This document shows, piece by piece, positions 27,001 to 39,500 of a stretch of 64,000 bases of DNA (position 1 is its first letter; each line of letters opens with the position of its first letter). Source of the stretch: Anadara kagoshimensis. Its lineage: Eukaryota > Mollusca > Bivalvia > Arcoida > Arcidae. Position numbers and translations under genes: made by a program. The stretch spans positions 2,823,001 to 2,887,000 of the forward strand of contig CM037869.1 in assembly GCA_021292105.1 (NCBI GenBank), read 5' to 3'. The notes under the pieces are model-generated. The model was not told the origin of the DNA and ran no database searches. It worked only from the letters and a program-made list of their open reading frames with translations.

Positions 27001-30000
27001 GAATTTGAAGTGATGTTTACTTTTGAAATTGCGTGATTTTTTGTAAATCAAACACAGCCATACAGGTCAATGTCCAAATAACAGTCAAATTAGCAAAGTT
27101 AAAGATTTTAAAATTGGCAAGTTTAACACGCAATAAAAGCTTCCGCCTGAGAAGTTAGACTAGGTTCTCTACAAGGGTAATTGCCTCCTGTTAAACTACC
27201 CCCAAAAACTGAATCTGTAAATTGAAAATGTCAACAACGTTAAAGGATCAAGGTTAAGTATAGAACATATACAGTGATATCATTTTTGGTTTTGGCAGCG
27301 TATCACGTGATACGCGCATCATCGTACATAGTACATATGAACCAACCACAAACATATATATCCAAGAACGAATCAAAATTCCAAAAGCAAAGCAAAAACT
27401 AGGAAATTAAATAAAACGGACTAAATTTCACCTGCAAAGTAAAGCTTGGTTTTCTGGAAGGGTAAGTACCTACTGCCGATCAAGTCTACCATGGATGAAA
27501 TATGAATTGATAATGAATGAAACATGGTACGTTAAATATATCCAAGATAATTTGTGATACGTTGACAATATGTTTATCTACAATATTGTGGAGACGACCA
27601 TTATAAAGTCAAAAATTAAACTAAGACAATTTTAATAATAGTAAGACAATTGCTACAAGGTTAATTGTTTATGTCAACATATAACATGAACGTGTACCAT
27701 AGCTGTTTTCAAAAATATTAGATTATCATTCATCAATTTACTTGTTTTCAAATTTCGGAGTTCATTTTACAGACACTTAGAAAATTCAAATAACCCTATT
27801 GATATATTAACCAAAAACAAATATACTAATCCATGCCCAAATAACAATCCAGAACCAAATTAAAAACGTTGAAACTGACAAGTTAGGTTAAACACGTTAT
27901 CTTCCACCAGGGAAATGAGGCTGGGTGCTCCGGAAGGGTAAATGATTGCTATCTATGAGTCAACATTATATATGTTGTGTAAATGCCTTTTTTCAAGATG
28001 ACAGAACACATGATTGTTGTTGCAACAGTAACAAAACTTGCAATTTTATATTTAAAACACAGAAAACTTAAGTGAAGTTGTTTTGAATGAAATTTGAAAA
28101 ATATGAATAAAGTTGTGGTTTTAATTTATTTTTTGTTAAACATCATGATTTTAACGATAAATGACGGGTGTTGTGCAAAATGTGCAATATGGAAAAATAT
28201 TTTAGCTAAGTGTTTAAATACATGTACAAAGTGTGGTTTACTCCCAATACTGTATAGAAGTTCCAACTAATTGACATTAAAAAGAAGCACAATTTAATAA
28301 TAAGAACAGCTAAATAGTGCAAGAGAATATCACTGGCTTTAGACGACCACTGTAGTTTTTTAACTGAATATTTTAAATACGCCTGATAGTCCCATGTCTC
28401 TTTCATTTTAAATTTCACAATAGGCGAATAGGCGAGTGTAGCAAGCTCAACAGAGGTTGCTTACCGTTCGGGGCACCTGGCCTCATTTACCCGGTGGAAT
28501 TTTAATTTTTAATGAATTTGCATGTTTCAATGTTTGTACTTTGCTTTGATCATAGATAGTAGTTTTTAATGGTTATAGCAATGGATTGATGTAAAGTGCA
28601 AGCATTTATCAAGTACACGTCATAATTTTCAGTTTCGTTACAAATTACAGTATAGAAAACATTATAGTATAGAAAACTATACTGACTCGCAGTTGCTGAA
28701 GACGTATGTGCCGTAATACATGTAAATGAAAGTTAAATTGATTGGTACTTATTTTCACTACTGTGGGGTTACTTAGTTCATTTTTAGTATTGGCGTTTAT
28801 AATCAACTGTCTGAAATAAAGCAATCAAACAAGTCCCCTGCTGGTCACAATGAAGTCACTTGTGATAGTGTAACTTTTTGTCAATTTTATATTTATTGAT
28901 TGGTCGGAAACAGCTTGTGATGTCATAGAGCTTTAAAGGTCAACTGTGCAAAGCAAATTTTAAACACTTGCACAAACCCATAATGCATAAAAGTTAATCT
29001 TTGATATTTCATTAAATATTTACAATGTAGTTAAAAATACTATAGGTATGCTTTTCACAATCCCCAAAAATAATCTAGTGACGCCATAATTTCACCTTTC
29101 ATCATTGATTGAATTGACTAAATATGATTTGCCTAATTATAAGCGACAACATACACAAAAACATAAAATACGAATAGAAAAGGAATTTATTCCGACAGAC
29201 TTGTCATAAAAATTTACACTTCATTGGGTAACAATTAGTTTGCGGTAATTATGTCCGAAACGGAGTGTTTATATTAGTTTTGTCCGTCTGTATCCATCCC
29301 TTTAGGCAGCCATAGAGAGAAATTGATTAACATCAAGTGCTTGTAGCGGAAATTCAATTATTGTGTAAAGCTATGAACTGACTGCGTCAGTGTTGAAAGT
29401 TAGGAGAGAATAAAGTGTAGACTGATTTGTACGTTTGGAATAGATACAACTACTAAATTAGATTGCACTTTGAAACAGATTTCTCTAATTGACTTTACCC
29501 TCAATCTAGAATCTGGAATACTTGCATTATAATTGAATACTGATATTAGATTTTATTAAAATCAATAGTCCAATCCACCAAGTCGAGACCAGCCTACGTT
29601 TAACACTTTGCCAAATTTTCTAAAAAAATTATTCTGTTTAAAATCGTATGGATTGTGTAAGATATTAATATAAAATAATATTCGTTATTTGTCTACCACA
29701 ATATTTTGACTGGATTAAATTATACTCATTCTTAATATTCTTTAGATTACTGCAACTCGTTTGATTTAATTGGAATTGAATTCATATTTATTCCTTTGTG
29801 GTCTATTATCTAGTAGCCAAGGTTGAATTTTGTTTTAGGTTATTAACTACATCAAATGACGTAATTTATTATACCAGTGCATGAATAAAAATTACAACGA
29901 AAGTTAGAGACGCAACGTGTAATTAATTGTTTTTTAACCACTTAAAGCTATATTTGTAGTTGTATGACAAACTCGATAACTTTAATTTTCCTATTGTCAA

Positions 30001-30535
30001 ATTTTTTTTCTATGAAGCAATATACATGTCTCTCCTGTTAATTTGTATTAGTGTCACAGTTAAGATCTTATGGCTAAGCATGTTATCACTACCGCTACTT
30101 ACAATAAAAAATTGACGCATGGATATTGCAAGCCTCGACTTACTGAGATCCAAAAAATATTTAACCCGTCTTCATTACTGTTGATAAGTATGATGTCACT
30201 GTTTAAAAAGTTATCTTGGATATATTTGACGTCCCATAGTTTTACGTTTTTTATTCCAGTTTTGATTTCACGCGTGATAGGTGCAGAAGTGCGTACACTT
30301 CCGGAGTACCGGTCCTCACTTTTTTCGAAGGTAGAAATGAAATAATAAATCATAAGTACAAAGAACAACAATAGTAATAACAACAGAAGCATCAACTTAA
30401 CAGAAATGGTTATTCAATTTTAGATTTTTGAATGTTTTATATTGCAGTGTTAATTAAATTATTAAGTTGTTCATTCCTCATTGTTGTTCATAGTATATAC
30501 GTTATATTTTGTCGTCTATTTATGTTTTGTTTCTG

Positions 30536-30590
<55 letters not shown>

Positions 30591-33500
30591 TTGTTAAAAA
30601 GACGATAGAAAAAGAAAAAATTTATTCATTGTTGGTTTATAGTTTTACAATTAGAGTATATATGTGTATAGTGTTTATACTATACAACAAGGAATGAAAG
30701 ACTTATTATAATTATAATAAGATAAAGCTAAACAGACATGTTGAATTTGTAAACTCTAAAAGGCGTAATGATACGGAAATACTTTATTGAAGGGGTAAAT
30801 GTAAAACGGTAAATATTAAAAAAGTGGGAGACATTAAAACAAATTTAAGAACATAGATCTTAAAACTTTGTCTCAAACCCTAAATAAGTTTATATCCTGC
30901 TTATTATTTAAATGTTGCTTGAAAAATGCCTCTTTAACATCTTTAGTAATCTGTGTGTTACATAAGTTGAACCAGTGCGAATTATGTGGGACTAAGTTGA
31001 TTTGATTAATATTGAATTTCCAAGACTGATTCAAGTTTTATCATTATCGTCGAGTAACGCATCCAATTTTATTTCTATTCATTCATGCAAACACATCAAT
31101 GTAAAGAAATGATTAAAAAGGAACGATATTGTGAATGAATGCCCTGGTAACATTTACGGACGAATACACTAGTAATATTTGAGGATGAATGTACTATTTA
31201 CTGTACTCATATACTTAGAATATAAGAAACTGTAAGTAAAACCAAAGTGGGGATCGTTCATTCATCTTCTTGTGGATAGAAGAAAAGAAGAACAAATAGT
31301 AAAATTATATTATGACCGTCATCACACTTCTGTTGATAAGTAGCATGTTTCCGTGTCATATTTATTTTGGATACATTTGACGTCCCATAGATCCATCATT
31401 CTCAATTTAGATTTCACACTTGGTGATTTTAACCAGCTAGACAGGAGGTGGTTATCCTTTCCGGCATCACATTCCATGATGGAAGTTCATGTGTTTTATT
31501 TAATTTCCCAGCTTTTAAAGTTTAATTTTACTGTTGAGATTGTGATCTGAACATGGATTGCCATGTTTGTGTTTGATTTTAATTTTTTAAATGCAAACGT
31601 GAATCTCTTGTAATGTACTTGTGAGTCGGGGCAAATAAAAACAAATAGTAAAAATAGATAAACTCAACCTGTAATTAATAATCACAGGACTAGCCAAAAG
31701 TCACTGGACAACTTCAATAAAACCTTTCATACTCAGTGTTTCCAAAATAATTGAATTACCTGTTTTAAGGACATATATTGCACTTACCACTTCTATTTTG
31801 AATCTCTTTACAAAGCTGATAACAAAGTATTAGCATGACGTCATGGTTTAGACTTTTTTATTTAGCATGCTTCAATTGATTGGTTGCAATTTCATATTGT
31901 CTAAATTTACAGCTTAGCTAAAATTTTAAATTCCTCAAAAACTAAGGTTATGCAAAGTATTTCCTTAGTTAAAATTGGTAAAATATATTTTGGTTCCTTT
32001 TCAAAATCTCGATAAAAAATTTGATTTCATAATTTTGACTACTGATGAGGGATGGTATTCCGAAACAACCGTCTAGTGGTGTAAAATTGAAACTGGTTTA
32101 ATTTGTAATTCAATTGATACATCGAAAATTAAGCACAGTTTAATATACATAGCTGTTCTTAATATCATGTCTTCCCCTAAAGGTGTATTCATCTTCTCCT
32201 GAATCTTGATTTTTTATCTTTTAAACATTATTGCACAAACTGCACTGTTGAAAGATTTGATTCCTAACAAACTCGTTCAATCAATATATGTGATACCACG
32301 TGATAGTATGGCGTCATTTTGCAATTGATTAATTTTGATAATTTCAACTCCATTGGGCTTTCATTTGTTTTACAAAGTGTCGACAATCACGATACAGTTA
32401 TTTCGCTATTGAAACAATATCCTATGCTTTTAGTAATGTGATAGCTTAACTAAACTGCAAGTAATTCCCCAAGGATGAATGAACTTGATAAGCGAAACGT
32501 GTTGTAATTCTAAACACTGGTTTTTAGTTAATTCCTTCCCTTTTTTCTGCTAGTATAAAAACAGTCTATAGCAGTTAAAGAATATTTCTGTGTAGCAATG
32601 CAAGTATAAAACGTGAATTTTTTATACTTTCTCTTGAAGCATAATAGATTTATGCAATGCATTATACATTTTAAATCTTAATGATTAAAACAAACGATGA
32701 TACAATTTTAAAAATATGATATATAAATTTAAGTTGTTGTAAATATTATAAATCACTATTCCACTGAGTACATACGAGGTACCATAATTTGCTAACTTCT
32801 GTCTAAATTCAAATTATTAAGCAGAATCTTTTAAAATCATGAGAAAAGATTTTCGCCAAATTGTTTACCTTATACAGAATCATATATGACGTTTAAATTC
32901 TTATTTGAGAATATGTGCAAGTCATCTAACTTAATGAACATGAAATTAAATATACGACTTATTCTTCAGTTCTTCCTTCATATTTGGGCCTTAATCAAAG
33001 CATTCATAAAAGACAATATTATAAACGTGATGACATCAGTATCCTGTTGTCAACTTTCCTTTTTGTTACAACAATACACCTGCTTCCCCTCCTGCTTGTG
33101 TATTTGTTCCTTGTTAATACGTTTTGGCAGATATTATTCCAAATACGAGAACTTTATGCAACGAAACAATATGCTTACAAATATAAATTGTTAACTCAAT
33201 AATATTGCAATCCAAGGCTTATCAAGGCGCATAAATAGTGTGGCTGGTATCTCAATATTTTGATAAGTGTGAAGTCTGGATATATTTGACGTCTCATAAT
33301 TCAATGTTCCTTTCATTCATTTTTTTGTGATTTGAATATGGCTCGGTATGATTGTGTTTGATTTAAAAACACAATCGATGCGTTTATGGCCGCTTTCGGA
33401 CACAAAGGGACAACAATCGAATAAATGTTTTCATTGTCTATTCAACGTCGCAACATATACTATACTTTTAAATACGATGGTTTGGTACCTGTAAACTCAC

Positions 33501-36500
33501 GTTTTGATGTTGTCACCCTTTCCTAGCATTAGTGCTTATCAAGTCCATATCTATTTGATTTGTTAAATTATTAATCATGTCGGTTAAAATCATCACAGAA
33601 ACTTCGTTCCGAATTTCTTTAGAAAGTAGTATCATGATACCGAAGCCTCAAAATCTGCCAAAAACTAATACTTCAATACTTCTTTGTTATCAAATCAATA
33701 TATACCTTGAGTCATCATGGATATCGTATCTTTACAGACCTACATATTTATCGCGTACTAAAAATAACGTTTTCTTGCTAAAATGTGTAAGTGAACATGC
33801 ACACAAGAACAGAACTATTTAAAAATACTAGAAATACAAAGATGGAATACCAGCTTAGTGGGATCACTGATCGTGATGATAGGACTACAGTGTACTATTA
33901 CAGAACGTACACAAAGACTGTACCGATGCATTCTTATACGTTCACTTTAAGAATATTAAAACTATTAGGTTAAGTTTCAATGTTTAAGATAAAATATAAT
34001 CATACCTGAATTGACACAGAAAACCTTTGACATAGTTTTAAAGCAAGCTTAAAAAGCATAAAAGCATTTTTATATTTTATAAAGAGTATATCTAATCCTT
34101 AAATTATTGGAATAAATTCCAGTATTGCAGTAATAAAGAAATATTTAACATAAAACCTTTGACACCATTTTAAAACAATCTTATAAAATATAAAAATTAT
34201 TTTTGTGAAAGAACACACCAATCTTAAAATTACTGGAATAAATGTCGGTTTTCAAACACAAATAAAAATATATTATAACAAAAGCATTTCAGGACATGGA
34301 ACAGTTTTAAGACAAGCTGATAAAACATAGCAGCACCATCTCTATGTCAAAACCAACGCACCAAATTCTAAACTGTGTTCGAAATGAAAATATTCATATT
34401 GTAACAAAAACATGACACAATTTTAAAGCAAGCCAATAAAACACAAAACCGTATATTCTCAATTAAATTAATTCTGGTGTGCGAAATACAAAATGGTTAT
34501 ATTATTACAGAAGCATTTCAAGATTTGACACAGTTTTAACACAACCTAATAAAGCACAGACGCATCATCGCTATGTTAAAACCAATAAACCCAATTCTAA
34601 AACTCTTGGAATTAATTCCAGTGTTCGAAATGCGAACTATTAGAGGAACTTGACACAATTAAATAAAAGCATTGTTCGTATAATATAAAGAATACATCCA
34701 TTCATGAAATCTTGGCATAAACTCCAGTATTCTGTGCTCAAAATACAAACTATTCATATTTAAATAAAAATGACCTTGACACAATTTTAAAGATCGCTAC
34801 ATAAAAGCATTTCATTATATTAGAAAGTGAGTCAATAAACTCGTGACAACATCACTGTAAAATTCGGTAAATCTACTCAATCCATGTCTACAGATATTTC
34901 CTGTATTGTTAATTAAATTTGTTACTTTAGAAATACCAGAACGCAACCGAGTTATCGGTCATTGTACCTTTGTACCATTACAGAACGCACCCAATGAAAG
35001 CATCGATATGTCACCATACGTCATCCTTCTCATAACTATAATTGTATTTGTGCTTTGATTAACTTTCAATTATATACCTTTAACTTAATTACAGTACACG
35101 TTTAACATGATCATTTAAATCCTATTTTTGTAGAAGATTGTCACTCAACTGATAGAAATACTCCATTAACCATTACCTAATGAAATGAGTCCTCTTAGAA
35201 GACAATGTTATTGCTTTATACTACATTACACATACTCAAAAGCTTATCAGGTCGTGGGAAAATTGTTTACACCCTTGAATGCTCTCTTTAAATGATAGTT
35301 TAAAATATGGTAAAAAACAAAGATTTTTTTAATTTAATTACTAAATGGTGTGCATTTGTAAATAAAACATCGCAATTTGATTTTTTTTCAAAGCTGTCAA
35401 TGAAGGAACAAATTCAAATCAACAAACAAGGTAAAAACTTTAAAACCAGCAAATTAAGTTAAACCCGTGACCTTCCACTGACATTACGGATTACGGTGTC
35501 TTGGTTCGAATCGTGCCACTTGAGCAGATTTAAGCAAGAAAATATTTGTCAGTTTACTTGCTAAAAGTCTGTGTCTTTCACCTAATACTCAGGTTTCCTC
35601 CATCATTAGAAAACTGAGTGCGTAGATATATTTGCAAAACAAATCTTGACTGAGGCGTTAAATCTCCATTATTCGCCTTTGTAAATCTTCTACCCTGCGC
35701 CAGACAACACACAGTAGTGAATGTATACAAGATTTATATGTACAAGTATCGAGATTTCTTTCCCAGAAGACATTCAGACACATTCGATGATACGTATCTT
35801 TTAAGCTATTAGCTATAACCAATATTTGATTACTCATTCATTACGCACTATGTCCATGATAGTGTATCTAATTAAAAGTCCTTTGATAGAGTCCCTAAAG
35901 ACACGTGGCTTGGTATCTTGTCTGACAGTTTTTATAATCATTTTAATTTGGCAATCATGATTTATCAATGGAGTATTATAAGCCAAACATCACATACAGC
36001 CTTGGCATTCTGGATGTCAGTATATGTTAATATTTGTGTCTTACTTTTTATATTTAAAATGATGTGTGTGTCAATCGTTTAGATTAAATTACCAAAGTCG
36101 CATCATTCAACATTAGATTTCCTATCCAATTTCAAATATGTTAAGAAAAAATGTATTAATGATAGTTGTTACTTTTTGCAATATTAGTTTAATGAAACTG
36201 AATATTAAGATGGAGGTTATTTTATAGAACTAGCACCACTAGACATGTAGCCTAGTTTTTCGCCCAAGGTCGGCAATTTTTTAACAGACGTCTTAATCGT
36301 TTTGTCTTGTGCAATGTTCTTCGTAGTGTTTGCTGGATAATGACAATTTTTGTTGTGTGGCAAGTGTTATGTTTCTATGTTATATAGGTACTGTCCAGCT
36401 CTGGTTTAAATATATATATATATTTGATTACACGCGTGGCAGGTGTAGTTAGCTAAACAGGAGGTACTTACCCTTCCGGGGCACCAGACCACACTTCCCT

Positions 36501-39500
36501 GATGGAAGTTCACATGTCAGTTTTTTACTTTTTTACTTTGCTTCTGGATTGTGATTCGGACATCGATTAGTATGTTTGTTTTTACTTTGCTTCTGGATTG
36601 TGATTCAGACATGTATTAGTATGTTTATTATTTATTACTTATACATTATTTTCAAATCAAACCATTTAAATAAATATTTCTATCACGGTATTTAATAATT
36701 CAAAATATAAATAAATCATAGATCACACACCAGTCCACGCAATCAGTAATCAAGTTTTGTTTGCAAGTTCTAATTATTAAATAAGTCACGTTGTCAAATT
36801 TTCCGACACTAAAACGGCTAAAGCTTTAATGAAATCAAACACAAATATACTAACCCTTGTTCAAAACAAAATCCAGAAGCAATGTAAAAACTGACTAGTT
36901 AGGTTAAACACGTGAATTTCCACTAAGGAACTGTGGCTAGGTGCTCTGGTAGGCTCCTTCAATGCAAAAGATTCATTATGTGTTAAGAGTGTTTAACTTT
37001 CTTTGTATAGGCTGTGGTCACTGTATAGTAGGTACAGTGGTCACCATATAACTGAACACATTTTTCCTTTTCTACTTCAGCAAGAGTACGGTTGAAAGCG
37101 AAATCCCCAATATCTTTTTAATAAACTACTCTCTGTTCATAAGGATATCTGTCCCCTAAACGCAGTTTTGTTTCCTTTCTTTCGCTCCAATCCTTTACAA
37201 ATCATTTCTCGGAAATAGATCCACTAATTATTTCTTAAGTTCAAAACAGTTAAAGTGGGTATATGTGTGTATTGTTCATTCTTAGACGATTGCAAATGAA
37301 AGTTGCTTGTGTTGTTTGGGGGCTGTGGTAATAGCATCACTTTCAAAATAACTCTTGGTTTTTGGTGTTTTAGTTTTACACTGTGGTTTAAACAATTGTT
37401 GTTTTTTATATATAAAATGTAAGATAACCCCTGACGTTCTTTATACGAAACTAAACCATGTATTATTCAACGATAGTGTACAGTTGCTCCTCTGTTGCAC
37501 TTGTTTCAATCCTTTGATCTTTTTTACTTTTTTATGATTCGGCAATTTTGTTCCACAGTCACTATGTAACATTGTATTGTGAAAAAGATTTTATTTATAA
37601 AACATTACTTACAATAAGAGTTTATTCGTTTGAAAGACCAACCGATCAAACGTCACAATACACATATTTACGATGCGTTAAAATACTTTATTAAGTCGTT
37701 TTAGCCATGTTATATCTCCAAATTGTGCACAGTGGAGCCTCCAAGTGTTCTAAAATGCAAACTTATAAATTACAGCGCCTCTCAAGGCTCAGAATTAAGT
37801 CCCACTGGGAAAGCTTGGTGGTTTTCTCCGGGTACTCCGGTTTCCCCCACCATTTTGAGCTAGCCGCTTCGATATAAGTGAAAAAAGCTTGACCGTGACG
37901 TAAAATTCCACAACTAATAATGCACAGATCGTCGTGCAAAAGAAGTAGAATCAGTCATTCGGTGGTGAGTTGCGTTTTGTTGTCAGATAAAACACAGACG
38001 TCGTGTAGTTGTAACAAAATAAATAAAGGTGACAATTTACATATTATACCAGTTTTTAATTTTACAACAAAAGACGGCCGTTTCGGAATACAATTTCTTA
38101 TCAGTAGCGCTTAGACCAAAATTATGAAACCAAAATTGTTTTCAAGATGCTGGAAAGATTGCCAAAGGACCAAGATATATTTTACCGAATTTAGCTAAGG
38201 AATTACTTTGCATGAGGAAGTTTACCTATACCTGCGTTTTTTATGGAATTTCAAATTTTTTACCTGCAGCAAATTTAGACAATAGCATATTTCTGACAAA
38301 AAGTATATTTTTGCTGGCAAACTACGCGCTATTGAACAAAAATATATGTACATGGACCGAAGTGCAGATGCAGCGGAATTATTTCTATATAGCATCTACA
38401 TGACGATCTGTATATTACTTCATGGTCAAATGTTAACTTTTGACTGAGTATAGGTACTTACCCTTCCGGAGCACCCGACCTTACTTCCCTAGTAGAAATT
38501 CACGTGTCTAACCTAACTTGTCAGTTCCAAAGTTTTCACTTTGCTTCTGAATTGTGATTCGGACATGGATAAGTATGGTTGTTTTTTATTATAGTAGACT
38601 TACCTATTTGTACCGCAGAAGTTCCAGGAATGCAAGGATACAGATTTCCACAACGTGGTTCCTTTATATACTGGGTGGTGTAATTGCCGTCCATATCGCT
38701 TGGGTTCATAGGATATCCGTCTAATGATGGACCAGGATCTTCGTTAGTCCCGCCGGTCCATTGATGTAACATCAGTGACGAAATCAAGTTTCCCCAAATA
38801 TGTGTTGTCTGGAAACATGCTAGAAATATCCCATGGAATCTAAAAACCTCTTTATCTACTCCGTCTTGGGTAATTCTCGATGAATCAAATGCTAACTTTA
38901 ATATATACGAGATTTCAGCGGTCCACAATATACCTTGTCCAAAACCTGAAAATATGGCTGTTGGTATCAGGGTGTAGAATCTGGGATAAAAATTGGCTCC
39001 GATCCAAACTAAAAAGCTGAACATACCACAAACTATTGCCCATTTTGCTGATAACGTATTTATGATCGTTGGAGCCCACAGACATGTCAAAAACATTGTT
39101 CCATGAACACATGACATAGCAATAGATCCAAGGTGATTCTTAGCATTAATTGATGTTTGTAAATTCTGTATAGCACGAAAAGCTGAAAACAACATAATGA
39201 AACTAATACACAAAAATATAAGATTCTTCTTGAATGTCAGAATAACAACAGAGGGTACATTACTACTAAGTTCTGAACACGGTGTTCCAATCACCTCCCT
39301 CCCATCCACTGGTTCAAAAGAATTTAACATTTCTGTATTATTATCTGGTTTTGCATTTTTAAAGTCTCTTTGAATTTCCTTTTGGATATCCGGATTCATT
39401 TCGCTATTAATTCTATACACTTTTTTGGACTTCGGACTTTTGGACCTATTAGCCACAGCTGCCTTTAATTCCTCTACGACCTTTTCCCTACAAATTATTG

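Larger units (their letters stand above)
21032..38603 (-). other. UNC93-like intron 1 (17.6 kb)
   Basis: Apart from items listed separately, this holds family A at 22255-22330 (-), 22925-23020 (-), 24110-24190 (+), 27065-27205 (+), 27350-27600 (+), 27830-27945 (+), 28400-28570 (-), 30170-30345 (-), 31320-31590 (-), 33200-33360 (-), 35405-35480 (+), 36425-36628 (-), 36840-36960 (+) and 38450-38590 (-). Family C lies at 25290-25390, 25705-25910, 31915-32120 and 38035-38215. A GT microsatellite is at 30549-30589. I see nothing in 23050-24100, 24200-25280, 25920-27060 or 28580-30160. Open frames up to 117 codons there have no recognisable homology. Confidence 0.6.

Noticed and set aside
30509..30697. 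Frame with (CV)n peptide
   Set aside because: It is produced by the GT microsatellite at 30549-30589.
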